A stretch of DNA of 64,000 nt from Anoplolepis gracilipes (GCF_047496725.1 NW_027328678.1:62001-126000); one strand, 5' to 3'. Shown: positions 45,402 through 55,659, numbered from the stretch's first letter. Program-made: numbers and translations. The notes: a model not told the origin generated them from the letters alone.

Positions 45402-45920
45402 TTATAAATATGGATTGATCGAACCTTTATGATGATGATTCGACCACCAATTGAATAATTTAAATACATTTTGTAAAGCACAATTTCGTACATATCTATC
45501 ACAACGCAGAGTAGCATCTAATTTATCTAAAGCAGGAACGTCATCATAGTCGTTATCTAATGTCTCGATAATAAGATCGATTCTCTCATCGTCTTCCAGT
45601 AAATTTGCCAACCATTCTCGTTTTTCATGTCCTTTGACATACACTCGAGAAGATGCATCTTTCAACGTCACGGCGTCGGTGATTAAACTTTTGGCCCTGT
45701 AGTACGGAATGTTTCCATTTTCCCATTGCAGATTGTGATGTTTTCCAATCAACCATGCAACTTGAAATCTCTCAGATCTCTTGAGCAAACGGAATGGTGT
45801 AAGACTCGTAAAAATATAATGAGAGAATACAGAACCCTTTGTCAGAATCGCAATTTCTTTCACAATAAACTTTCCTCCAACGATAAATCCTTGCAGATCC
45901 ATAAACGTTGGCACAACCAT
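45402..45920 (-). CDS. Polinton-associated protein of unknown function
   Basis: This is an open frame of 172 codons near the left end of the cluster. It starts at an ATG followed by VVPTFMDLQGF and contains a WENGNIPYYRAKSLI segment and a basic VKGHEKREWL segment. No enzymatic motif is evident. A C-terminal fragment of the same gene lies inverted at 41945-42078. The frame is uninterrupted. The true start could lie further upstream, since the ATG here is the first in the open frame. Confidence 0.6.
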   Translation of the reverse strand: MVVPTFMDLQGFIVGGKFIVKEIAILTKGSVFSHYIFTSLTPFRLLKRSERFQVAWLIGKHHNLQWENGNIPYYRAKSLITDAVTLKDASSRVYVKGHEKREWLANLLEDDERIDLIIETLDNDYDDVPALDKLDATLRCDRYVRNCALQNVFKLFNWWSNHHHKGSINPYL

Positions 45921-46029
45921 AATGAAAGGATATTGGCGAGAACTACGACGGACGACTAATGTCGATCATCGAGTATCGCTAATTTTATAATGTTATAATG
46001 TTATAACATTGGAGGGGATTATTCCTGAT

Positions 46030-47250
46030 TCATGTAATTTTGCAGACAACATTTGTCAACGGGTTACATTCGACAATGTGATCGTATAAGATGAGGCAAT
46101 ATGCGGTAATATTTGCGGGTACGTCTAGCTTACATTCAAATTCTATTCTTACGTCCACGGTAGCATTTTTGACAGACTCATTTTGTCGCGAGCAGTCAAT
46201 GACCGTGAGAGGACCGCACTCTAGAAATTTTGCCATGGTAAATAATACATTATCGTTATTGCATCCGTAATAAGATTTACGAAAACTCGCGTACATGTCG
46301 AATAGGATAACGTATCTCTTTTTATCAAAATCCAAATTTAAATCATCATACAGATAAAAATCAAAGTTAGATAGAGTTTAACGTTTGTCAATTTGCAGTC
46401 GTCGAATTTGGTAATATCTTTCGACGCGACATTTTTTCTATCAGTCTGTAATGCAAAGATTACGTATCGCGGTTTCTTCAGCTGAGAGGCAGTTTTCACA
46501 GTCCACGAATGCTTGGTCGTACTGTGTAGCAAAGGAAATTCGTATAGCTCCCACAAGCGGAAACTCATGTTCAAGTATTTACCGCTCTCCAACGCTCGTA
46601 GCAAGGACAGTTTACTAATTTCGTTCAATATTACGTGAGGCATACGCCATTGTATTTTGTGTAATTCAATCTCAGCTTCAGCAGCCTGAGCTCCAAATAG
46701 ACAATTGTTGTCGTTGCGTGAACGTATTAGAATCAATTCATGACGAGCGTTAATCACAACGCGCTTATAAGCCTCGCAAAATCCAAGCAACAGGTTGAGC
46801 GGCACGCAAAAATTGATGTAACCTTCACCATTATTTGCAACTATATTCCACGCAGCATTGTGCAAGATTTTACTTGTCTTGTGTGTAAGGGAAATGTAGT
46901 TTTTAATCGTGCAAATTATTCCAACGTTTCTGTTGCGATCAATTTCCACACCGTTGAGTTCATATCGAAGTTCATCGACCATGAATGCAACACAATTATT
47001 TCCCAATATCATTAGTTCATCCTTTTTCCCTTATCGTCAATTTTCCTTCGACGTAAAGGAAACTCTCGCACGGCAACGTGTACAAATCTTGATGCTGTAT
47101 AGGTATCCGTATCTCATCGCTATATCCAAGTGTTGTATTTGCGTATGGATTGTACGTATGAGTTTCAATTTTTACTATACGGTCGTCAAAGATCGGTTCG
47201 TTTCCAATGTTCAAAATGTCAATCATTCTTTCAATTATTTCGTACGACAA
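46030..47250 (-). pseudogene. Putative Polinton major capsid protein, frameshifted
   Basis: Three consecutive pieces cover one long gene: 47017-47250 (start ATG at 47250), 46338-47012 and 46030-46335, in alternating frames. Frame changes lie near 47015, at an A-run, and near 46385. Size (about 400 codons), position before the minor capsid gene and beta-rich composition fit the double-jelly-roll capsid of Polintons. I assign it by synteny and by its resemblance to insect Polinton ORFs, not by a catalytic motif. No complete product can be made. Confidence 0.6.
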
Positions 47251-47412
47251 ATCCCAAAGACTTTAAAAATTCACGATTCAACGCTGAGCTTCTTTTTAGC
47301 GTAACCAGACATCTGATTATTGTCACCAGACACTGCTCGCCTCCTCGCAAAAGTATTGTCCCTCGTAAAAATATTGTCTCTCGCGTGCTCCGTTTCATTC
47401 AACACGAGCATA

Positions 47413-48135
47413 CTATTTTTGACGTTGTCGTACGTGCAATCGTACGGTAATTTCCTCTCCTCGAAAATCGAGCAATCGACCCTCCTGATCCACAACACAT
47501 ATCGTTAAATCAGTAATGTTTCGCACGACGATCGGTAGATAAATAATTTGCGCGGGCGTTTCCGATATCTTATATCCTGGTGGTACGCTCGGAGAAAATT
47601 CATGTATCGTGTGTACACGCTTACTATTGCTATATGCACCAGCGGTCACACTGCATTCTATACGAATAATCTTTACGTTAATAATATTTATCGGCACATC
47701 TGATTCGTACTACTTCCGCGGCTGCAATACACGATTGGAGAATCCCAACAACGATCCTATGTTGTTAGGCTTATTAAAATTTATTCTGTATATACATTTA
47801 ATTTCACTTTTCAACGTATTATGATTAGCGCAAATCACTATTGGATATTTCTCATCATTGTTATTAACAATGTTGTGGGAATCGTATTGTAAAATTGCAT
47901 GCGTTAGATATTCATTTATACCATGCAATTCGTACGATCCTTCGGGAATCGTAATTTCCGTGTCGTCGTTGTCAAAGTAAAATTTATTATTCGAGGAATT
48001 CACGTTCGGTATCGTATGATAAGTTTCAAAATCCGTTAAACCAAGTTCGTAATCATCATCGTTCAAATCTATGGCTGGAAAGTAGCTTACGGCAAGAATG
48101 CTACTCTTACCAGTCAACGTAAGTGTCAGTGACAT
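47413..48135 (-). pseudogene. Putative Polinton minor capsid (penton-like) protein, one nonsense codon
   Basis: One frame from the ATG at 48135 to 47413 is broken only by a TAG at 47710-47712. The N-terminal part starts MSLTLTLTGKSS and has a beta-rich pattern. The part after the stop includes AGAYSNSKRVHTIHEF and ends in a basic tail. The role as a single-jelly-roll penton is inferred from its place between the capsid gene and the protease gene. Confidence 0.55.
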
Positions 48136-48164
48136 GTCGAATACTGAGTCACGACAGTAGAATG

Positions 48165-49175
48165 TTAGGCTTTAAATTTAATCGTTTGAAGAAATTGTAG
48201 ACACAATTGTCCGCAAATACTCTGATTATAATTTTGATAAGACGCATGATTGTATTCAATTTTTGTTACATTCTGTCCAAAATATTGCACCAATTCTTCG
48301 GGCGGTTGAAGATTTCCAAAACTGTCAAAATACACAACATTATCTCCCCTCTTTGCATATGCTACCCAATGAGTACCAGGACCCTCAACGTCGTCTAAAT
48401 TGACAATGTAGCTCTCGTTTCGTCGCACGCCGCTTATCGGTAAATTATTGCGCATGAAAACACCTCTAAAGAAAGGAATGCGCATACGTCTTATAAGTTG
48501 TTCCAATTGTACGTTAGTTGTTACACCCGCAGGCATTTTTAACGTTTTTTTAACGTTTTTTTTCTTAGCAGTCGTTGAGAACCCCCGTCCACGCTTGCAC
48601 GGAGCGAGATAAAGTCCACGACCTTCCATAGCACGATTGTGACGTTGCATTTCTTCGAATTGCGCGGCCTTGCTATCGTTTACAGCCTTTGCGATTCCCG
48701 CTGCTCCACCAGCCAAAGAACCGACTACTCCCAACAATGGTAAAATCGGTAAAATACCACCACGCTTTGCTATTGGAAGTATTCGTTTTTTCAACATTTT
48801 TTTCTTTTTGAATGATTTTTTCATCTTCATTCCCATACCAAATTTCGTTTTTGCCTTCATGGCCGTCCAAACAGCCGTAGCAGCCGCTCTTTCACCAAGA
48901 GTCGAATCCCTCGCGGTAATACGTTCCCGCGCCTTCACAGCTAGTATACGATCCGCAACGTGTCGTTCGCCGAGGTCGTTGCTTCGCGAGTAAGCTATAT
49001 CGTGGTCGCGACACGCAGCGTCCAATGGATTGATACCTCGATCGCCTCTAGCCAATTTTTCTTTTAAACGACTTCCTGGTCCGCAAAACTGATATCCAGG
49101 AATATGTAATTCGATAGGAAGCGCGTTTATCGCACGATTCAATAGACCACTACCTCTTATAATTCTCGCTGACAT
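48165..49175 (-). CDS. PLA2-like domain fused to adenain-like cysteine protease (Polinton)
   Basis: An intact 336-codon ORF. Residues about 24-65 carry a phospholipase A2-like site of the parvovirus VP1 type: a calcium-loop-like YQFCGPGSRL (28-37) and the catalytic pair in ACRDHDIAY (His58-Asp59). Residues 110-135 are a Lys-rich, Met-rich stretch. Residues 140-165 are a Gly/Ala/Leu hydrophobic segment that could be membrane-active. The C-terminal part fits adenovirus-type protease: GTHW (His269), YFDSFG (Asp284) and SICGQLC (Cys321). These would serve capsid maturation and membrane penetration. It is the only long intact ORF of the capsid block. Confidence 0.7.
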   Translation of the reverse strand: MSARIIRGSGLLNRAINALPIELHIPGYQFCGPGSRLKEKLARGDRGINPLDAACRDHDIAYSRSNDLGERHVADRILAVKARERITARDSTLGERAAATAVWTAMKAKTKFGMGMKMKKSFKKKKMLKKRILPIAKRGGILPILPLLGVVGSLAGGAAGIAKAVNDSKAAQFEEMQRHNRAMEGRGLYLAPCKRGRGFSTTAKKKNVKKTLKMPAGVTTNVQLEQLIRRMRIPFFRGVFMRNNLPISGVRRNESYIVNLDDVEGPGTHWVAYAKRGDNVVYFDSFGNLQPPEELVQYFGQNVTKIEYNHASYQNYNQSICGQLCLQFLQTIKFKA

Positions 49176-49179
49176 TCGT

Positions 49180-49474
49180 AGCAGTCTTTAATAAATGGTG
49201 CTGGACCGTCGATATGTGTTTGCTGCCACGGTAAATTATAATGTCGCAAACATCTACGATATCATTGTACTTCAGAATCAGCCTTTATATGTTCGGGAAG
49301 TTTGTCCCACAGACGTTCCACGTAGCGGCTAAACTGTCTCAATAAAATAATCTTTGGTATATATTGCAACTGTTCAGAGGTAAGCTCGAAAATATGACTG
49401 TCGTCCGACAGATGAAAAAACATTTTCAATACTGAGCGATTTCGATTCGATGCACATCTATAAATAGGTCTCAT
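49180..49474 (-). pseudogene. Small Polinton gene with a nonsense codon
   Basis: Starts at an ATG at 49474 (MRPIYRCASNRN), reads 70 codons to a TGA at 49262-49264, then continues in frame through a WQQTHIDGPAPF segment to about 49180, just before the PLA2/protease start. No domain recognised. It shares the divergent intergenic region with the ATPase gene. Confidence 0.4.
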
Positions 49475-49488
49475 GACTCATTCTCAAA

Positions 49489-50164
49489 ATGCGGTTTGTG
49501 CGGCAAGCGACGATAATCAAAGTTATAAACTTTGATAATAGACTAATGCTTGAAAAAGAAATACGCAAGCATGGAAACATGTTACCAATTACTATACGAG
49601 GTATTATTTGCGGTCCTTCAAATTGTGGTAAGACTAATGTATTGATAAGTCTAATTGAAAGTTCGTACGGTGTTCGCTTTGAGAACCTGTTATTCAAAAT
49701 CGCTTCAACAACCGAAAAATCAATATTTATTGACACCGATAGATGAAATTGGTTATTCCACATTTTCTAATAATAGTGAAGTCGTTGCTCTAAGCGAGGC
49801 GCTTCCGAATTCCATTTTTATCTTTGATGACGTGGCGTGCGATAAACAAGATACGATAAGAGAGTACTTTGCAATGGGTCGACACTCGAGCGTCGACTGT
49901 TTCTATCTTTGTCAAACGTATGCCAAGATATCCAAGCATCTTATACGCGACAATGCGAATCTGTTGATTTTATTTCAACAGAATAGTACAAACCTGAAAC
50001 ATGTGTACAACGATCATGTAAATACTGACATGTCATACGACGATTTTCACGCATTATGCCAGAAATGCTGGCAGCACAAGTATGGATTCGTAGTTATTGA
50101 TAAAGACAGCTCGCTGACCAATGGACGATATAGAAAAGGATTTAATGAATTTGCAATACCGTAG
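49489..50164 (+). pseudogene. Polinton packaging ATPase (FtsK/HerA-type), frameshifted
   Basis: The first frame (49489-49746) has the Walker A motif ICGPSNCGKT. The second frame (49655-50164) has the Walker B-like SIFIFDDVAC and the downstream YLCQTYAKI and YGFVVIDKD segments. The frames exchange near 49690, so the protein is broken in the middle. The family pumps genome DNA into capsids. Its start overlaps the divergent region with the minus-strand genes. Confidence 0.8.
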
Positions 50165-50217
50165 AGGTTAGTCGCTGTCGACACATCAATCTAACAACGT
50201 CTACAAAATATCCATCA

Positions 50218-51297
50218 TGATAAACAACAATGATGCTGATGATGAACGTGAAAAGATTGTGAGAGATTGCAAAAACGAGCGAATCAATTTGCAAAAAATA
50301 TCACTCTTTAAAAACTGGTAAAATTGAGGAAGACGTCGCTTTGGAAACATTTTAAGTCGATCACTGAACCTCTAAAACAAATTATTGAGAATACCATCGA
50401 TGTAGAATCTGATGCATCGAAAGTGGAGTCGTTTGGTATACCCAGAGAAGAAGAAGAGAGCATAAAACAGAAACGATCAAACACTGACTTATGAAAAAAA
50501 ATCAAATGGAGGACAAAAACGATCAAACGATTCATTGATAACTTCTACACCAAATCAATCAAAGCGAATGAAACAATCGACTCCGATAAAAGCTGTACAA
50601 CAACCTCAAATAATCTTGTCTCCTTCCATCGAAGAAATTTTTGAGACCACACCCGAAACGGTTGTGACGTCGGTTCAACGTCAATTACAAACATCCGAGA
50701 GTCAGAATGTTGTGAGAACATCTTGTTTTGCTCGGACAAAGATATATCGGAGCAATTTTGGGTCAAGATGTAAATAACGAGATGGATTACGTATATGGTG
50801 TTAAATTTTCCGACAAAGGAATGATACTCGGCGATAAACATTTTGAAATGGATAAGAATGATAATATAATTATCAATGGAGTAAAATATGCGGGGACGCC
50901 GGGTCTCTACGAATTAATTTTCAAGAGAATTCCCGACGATGCTGTATATACAGAGAACGATATGCATAAATATAAAAGTATATTACTGGCGACAAACGCG
51001 CATAGACGTGATAGCAGTGTGCATAATCCAGTATTAGGTAACAAAGGATACAAATATAAATATATAATCGCTTCATTATTTCCTATCAAGAGAAAAATTG
51101 GAAAAGGTATAAACCTACCACGCACTATGACACTGAGTGAGAATAATATTGAATACGTGCATTGAAACGATCCCAACGAATTGGTAGATCGTTTGCGGCT
51201 GCTGGAAGCTTCACGTCGAGCAGCTAACAATGCTCATGGCAATGAAATTATGTCAATTATCCAAGAGTTTTGCGAGGCAGGTCTTATTATAAATTAA
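50218..51297 (+). pseudogene. Polinton protein of unknown function, three breaks
   Basis: Pieces: a short N-terminal stretch from ATG 50218, a Ser/Thr/Gln-rich middle (50535-50777) and a C-terminal globular part (50728-51165) with YVYGVKFSDKGMILG. A TGA at 51163-51165 is followed by 44 more in-frame codons (LVDRLRLLEASRRAANNAHG) to 51297. It occurs in the usual place between ATPase and integrase in insect Polintons. Function is not known. Confidence 0.5.
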
Positions 51298-51343
51298 ACA
51301 TGTTGACGATACTAGTCATTCTGTCAAAACATTTCGTATTGAA

Positions 51344-51700
51344 ATGTCAATTAATAAATTTGGAGTATCGCTCGGTACGTCGAATAATGCATACTATGAA
51401 TGGAACGGATTACTAAGAACGTATGTGCGAGATAACACTCTGTGTCTGATTAGCGCCGGTTTTGACGCAAGGTTGCGCAAGATACGATGTGTAGCGCAAC
51501 CGGAAGATGACAACGATGCTGCTAACAAACGGTACGTTGAAATGAGTGTTGAACTTTTGAGGAATAGACAGAAAGAAATTGAGGAAACAATTATTGCGCT
51601 CGAAACGCGCGTGCAAACGCTTCAGATAATGATGCATGAAATGCCGAAAATGCTTCAGACACATGTGCAAACTACATCCGACTCAGGAAAAGATACATAA
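51344..51700 (+). CDS. Small coiled-coil Polinton protein
   Basis: An intact 118-codon ORF starting at ATG 51344. The N-terminal half is globular (MSINKFGVSLG...). The C-terminal part (about residues 68-105) has a heptad pattern, EIEETIIALETRVQTLQIM. Fibre-like or oligomerisation roles can be imagined, but nothing in the sequence proves one. It precedes the integrase by about 90 bp. Confidence 0.5.
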   Translation: MSINKFGVSLGTSNNAYYEWNGLLRTYVRDNTLCLISAGFDARLRKIRCVAQPEDDNDAANKRYVEMSVELLRNRQKEIEETIIALETRVQTLQIMMHEMPKMLQTHVQTTSDSGKDT

Positions 51701-51788
51701 AAAATTATACATGAACTTTTACATTATTATGAAATATGCCACGATCAAATATACAAGAAAAGAAAAACAACTCTGAAAAGCGAAACTC

Positions 51789-52691
51789 GTGGAAGAATTG
51801 CACGCTCCGGCGAGAAAAAATTTTCTGCGTAGACGCGTCATAGTACGCGGATTCGATGATCTGTGGCAGGCAGACCTGGTTGAGATGCGTCTTTATGCAC
51901 GAGTCAACAAAGGTTTCAATTACATACTTACTGTTATCGATGTGTTGAGCAAGTATGCGTGGGCCATATTGCTCAAAAGTAAGAGCGGAAACAAAATGTC
52001 TGAAACGATTGCGAAACTAATTCGAGATGGTGGAAGATGTCCGAAAAATTTTCAAACAGACAGAGGAAAGGAATTTTATAATGCAAATGTGCAAAAACTC
52101 ATGAAGAAACATAACATTAATCATTATTCAACGTATTCCATCATGAAAGCCTCGATCGTGAAACGATTCAACCGCACTTTAAAGAATAATATGTGGAAAT
52201 TGTTTACGCTAAATGGTAATTACAAGTGGATCGACGTTTTATCCCAACTCGTTGCAGAATATAACGCGCGAAAACATCGCACTATCAATATGAGACCTAT
52301 CGATGTCACTCCAACAATCGCTGATAGACTTTTAAATACAGTATACAACAATGTAAAAATTGCTGCTCCAGCGAGATTCAAAGTGGGTGATTCAATACGT
52401 GTGAGTAAATTCAAGACCATTTTTGATAAAGATTACACACCAAATTGGTCAGCCGAAGTGTTTAAAATTGTCAAAATACAAAATACTAATCCCGCGACAT
52501 ATCTACTCGAAGATTCGCGCAGAAATCCAGTAGCCGGAGGATTCTACGAATACGAACTACAACGTGTTGCTAATCCCGACGTGTATCTCGTGGAAAAGGT
52601 GATACGCAAAAAAGGCGATGAAGTTTTTGTGAAATGGCTGGGACTTGATAAATCGCACAACTCTTGGATACATAAAAATAATTTATTATAA
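51789..52691 (+). CDS. Polinton integrase with mutated catalytic site and chromodomain
   Basis: An intact 300-codon frame. The retroviral-type core has Asp29 (WQADLVEM) and Asp91 (FQTDRGKEF). At the expected third position (KASIVKRFNRTLK, residue 125, codon AAA at 52161-52163) there is Lys instead of the catalytic Glu. A DNA-binding linker follows. The C-terminal 35 residues (VEKVIRKKGDEVFVKWLGL) look like a chromodomain, as in other Polinton integrases. The N-terminal zinc domain is not visible. The protein would probably bind DNA but not join it. Confidence 0.82.
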   Translation: MEELHAPARKNFLRRRVIVRGFDDLWQADLVEMRLYARVNKGFNYILTVIDVLSKYAWAILLKSKSGNKMSETIAKLIRDGGRCPKNFQTDRGKEFYNANVQKLMKKHNINHYSTYSIMKASIVKRFNRTLKNNMWKLFTLNGNYKWIDVLSQLVAEYNARKHRTINMRPIDVTPTIADRLLNTVYNNVKIAAPARFKVGDSIRVSKFKTIFDKDYTPNWSAEVFKIVKIQNTNPATYLLEDSRRNPVAGGFYEYELQRVANPDVYLVEKVIRKKGDEVFVKWLGLDKSHNSWIHKNNLL

Positions 52692-52730
52692 ACATATAAC
52701 ATAATAAAAATATACATAAATTTACATGAA

Positions 52731-52734
<4 letters not shown>

Positions 52735-52768
<34 letters not shown>

Positions 52769-52773
52769 TATCT
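52735..52773. repeat. (TA)n microsatellite
   Basis: A run of alternating TA follows the integrase gene. Confidence 0.9.
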
Positions 52774-52921
52774 TAAAAATAAAACTGATAAATAAAAAAT
52801 AAAATTAGCTGTATTTTATTTTATTTGTGCATATATTAACACGTGTGGCACTATCATATATTTCGTTGAAGACACTTGTGTTCTCTTTAATTTTAAGTTG
52901 TCATATTCATACTACGAGACA

Positions 52922-53503
52922 TTAGTAAATAATAAAACTGTAATGTTGTGCATGATTTATGTAATTGACGACTCCTCTCAATGCGTATTTGTTATCACGT
53001 ATTATAATGTTTTTTGCAATACTATGTAAACTATAGCTTTTAGGTTCTAATTCTATATTTTTTAAATAATTTTTGTCTATTAAAATACTTGTATCTATTA
53101 TAATCTGCGGACCATATCTTTCTGCAATGTAGCATGAATTATTATATTTTATGCAAGTTTGTTTCGACATAATTACGTCATCAATGGCATCTTGGATATC
53201 TTCAAGCCCTTTATGTAATAAGACATCCACGTTAATACTTATAGTCGCGAAGTTTCTCTCATTGGAGTAATTACAAATTTCCCATTTTTTGCTTCTGCAA
53301 AGACTGGGTTACGAGGCGAAAGTATATTCGGCTAGGTGAGCAGCGTTACACATAGCGTCTAACGATTGGAAATGTCTAGTGTACTTTGTTTGTTGGAATA
53401 ATAACAAATTATTGAGGATGGATGCTCTTTCAGTGTACTCGTTTTTAGTTATTTTTCCTTTAAATACAATTTTTGTTGCTAACTGCATGAAAGAATCATC
53501 CAT
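52922..53503 (-). pseudogene. Fragments of an uncharacterised TE-associated protein with USP-like end
   Basis: Two minus-strand frames (52922-53230 and 53309-53503). The first ends with YALRGVVNYINHAQHYS, which resembles the His-box region of ubiquitin-specific proteases (ALxGVxxxxxxHY). The second contains a helical FLQLA...NLLLFQQTKY stretch. Catalytic Cys is not visible. The nearby fragment at 54917-55222 could belong to the same gene, split by the Foldback-like element. Confidence 0.3.
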
Positions 53504-53852
53504 ATCTTGTACAATACGTTTGTACTCTGTATGACACCTATCATGTGTGCAGTTATATGTAAAAGAGAGTTAAAAGCGTATGTATTTTGTATCATTATAG
53601 TGTCTTTGTAATTTAACTGGCTGGCATAAATTACCATTTTTCATTATTGGGATAAAAATCTGTTGATTCGATACTTTCCCACTCGGGACATTTGTTCAAG
53701 TATGATTTTTTTAATGTTGGTAAATTTATCTTTGTTTTTTAAACCCCTCCAATTTTCTTAAAAATTTAATGGATTACAGTGTCGTCAGAAATGGAGCATA
53801 TCGATGCTTCTGAATGATTCTTTTGTATATCGTAAAAACTGTCTGTAATAGG
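53504..53852. other. Spacer without recognised feature
   Basis: AT-rich with no motif seen. It leads into the Foldback-like element. Confidence 0.4.
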
Positions 53853-54767
53853 AGCGTCCGAAATGGCCACGGTTAAATTTGATCACGTTCGAAACGACCA
53901 CATTCGGCATGACCACGGAAAATATTGCACGGAGTTCAATTTACCCACGTTCAAAATGGACACGTCCGATTTGGCCACGTTCGAAACGGCCACGTTCGAA
54001 ACGGTCACGTTCGGAACGGCCACATTTGGAATGGCCATGTCCAAAATGGTCATGTTCGAAATGGCCACAGGAAATATTGAATAAAATTTGATTTGATCAC
54101 GTTCGTGATGGCCACGTTTGAAACGGCCACGTTCGAAATGGTCACGTTCGGAATAGCCACGTTCGAAATGGCGACAGTCCCGATTGATCACGTTAATATT
54201 GACGTACGTGCAATGTACGTTGCAAGACAAAGCAAAGTTCACATGGGTTGCAACTTTCTACGCGAAGCGAGGTGGGTGGGGTGGGTGTAGGAGAGAGAGA
54301 GGGCCGGAGGCCCCCCTTGCACCTCCCCTCGTGTGTGTGTATGTGTGGTCAATATTTACGTGGTCAATTGGGACCGTGGTCAATATTATTGTGGTTAATA
54401 TTAACGTAGTCAATCAGGACCGTGGTCACTTCGAACGTGGCTATTTCGAACGTGACCAAATCGAACTTTGTGCAATATTTTTTGTGGTCATTTCGAACGT
54501 GGCCATTTCGAACGTGGTTAGGTTATTCTAAACGTGATTATTTCGAACGTGTCCGTTTCGAACGTGGCCATTACGAACGTAGTCGAATCGAACTTCATTC
54601 AATATTTCCCGTGGCCATTCCGAACGTGGTCATTTCGAACATGACCATTTTGGACGTGGGAAAATTGAACTCCATGCAATATTTTCCGTGGTCATTCCGA
54701 ACATGGTCGTTTCGAACGTGGCTGTTTCGAATGTGGTCAAATTTAATCGTGGCCATTTCGAACATGG
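53853..54767. mobile_element. Foldback-like element with 15-bp repeat arms
   Basis: The left arm (53853-54225) is built of about 15-bp units of TTCGAAAYGGCCACG type. The right arm (54345-54767) has the same units inverted (CGTGGYCATTTCGAA). Longer blocks match too: CGTCCGAAATGGCCACG at the left edge corresponds to the inverted right edge, and GGAAAATATTGCAYGGAGTTC occurs in both arms in opposite orientation. The central 120 bp are unique. Long terminal inverted repeats made of short tandem repeats are the hallmark of Foldback elements. Confidence 0.75.
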
Positions 54768-54916
54768 GCAAATTATATCCACTCTCTAATAGAATTTACG
54801 CTGTTTGCAATAGTGTTATCATTAATGTTAGAAATCGATGTTGAATTAAAATGCGACTTACTGGAAAAGTCGGAATATTTATCATCCTCAGATTTACAAT
54901 TTATTTGTGTCGATCA

Positions 54917-55222
54917 TTATTTCGGGGATGTTTTGCATTCTTGTTCTGCAGAAAAAGTATTTGCAGCATTATCCAAACATAATCTGCCGTCGAGATAATC
55001 CAGAAGACTGGCTACAAATTTATCGACCCTCATCGGTATGCATCCTTTGAAAACTCGTGTCTTATATTCAGCAAAAAGCGATTCGATTGAAGAAGACGTT
55101 GCAATTTCAGTGCCAGTTTTAAAATGTAACAGAGTGTCTTCAGAATTGAAATAATCTAAATAATTCTGATGTATCTTTAAGATCTTGAGGATTAAAATCC
55201 TCAACATGTACACCTTTAACAC
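54917..55222 (-). pseudogene. Fragment of an uncharacterised TE-associated protein
   Basis: A 101-codon frame contains SIESLFAEYKTRVFKGCIPMRVDKFV, which resembles a block found in insect element-encoded proteins (SxVExxFxxxKxxxFK...RxDKFV). No catalytic motif is visible. It may be the upstream half of the gene at 52922-53503. Confidence 0.35.
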
Positions 55223-55248
55223 AATTATTTATAGATCGTAAGCATGTC

Positions 55249-55659
55249 TCAGCTGGAACAGACAGCCATCAACGGCATATCTGCTTGAGTAAGAGCTTGT
55301 GTTAACGTGATATGATAAGGATGGTACTTCATTTTCTTCAAATTTCTTAAGATCGTTGTTCTTGGGATACCAATTTCTCTAGCCATAATACGACTACTTG
55401 TATAAGGATTAAGATGAATGAATGCCAAGATAATGTGCAGACGCACATCATCTTCATCATACTCATGATGTGCTCTTTGACGTTCTAAACGGCCTTGGCG
55501 AGCTCTTAGTTCGAGGTCCCGGATTGTAGTATGATTCAGATGTTGTTCTCTTTCGGGGTAACGATTCCGGTAAACTCGCAAAGCTTCATGATAATTTAGT
55601 TGACATTCTCCGAGAACAAGGAAAATACCAACAATCTCTGAGGGACGATAATCAGCCAT
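55249..55659 (-). pseudogene. DUF4817-type transposase N-terminus
   Basis: A 136-codon open frame starts at ATG 55659. The first 60 residues (RPSEIVGIFLVLGECQLNYHEALRVYRNRYPER) are a DUF4817 helix-turn-helix. A second helix-turn-helix-like region (ARE...PRTTILRNLKKMKYHPYHI) follows at about residues 95-120. This pairing is the DNA-binding part of mariner-related transposases. The DDE domain is missing after residue 136. Confidence 0.6.

Larger units (their letters stand above)
45402..52691. mobile_element. Polinton/Maverick gene cluster, decayed
   Basis: Two divergent blocks meet near 49480. The minus-strand block holds an uncharacterised gene, major capsid, minor capsid, PLA2/protease and a small gene. 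The plus-strand block holds the packaging ATPase, an uncharacterised gene, a coiled-coil gene and the integrase. This is the gene set of Polinton/Maverick elements, which are virus-like. The usual protein-primed DNA polymerase B was not found, nor were terminal inverted repeats. Most ORFs are broken. Confidence 0.85.

Noticed and set aside
46990..47030. Programmed frameshift at the A-run in the capsid-like gene
   Set aside because: The shift needed is +1 or a one-base loss, a second unrelated frame change follows near 46385, and neighbouring genes are also broken. Decay explains it better.
53863..54844. Plus- and minus-strand ORFs with 5-residue repeats (TFETA, SKRPR, RTWPF types)
   Set aside because: They are translations of the 15-bp Foldback-like repeat, whose length preserves frame in every phase. 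Not a gene.
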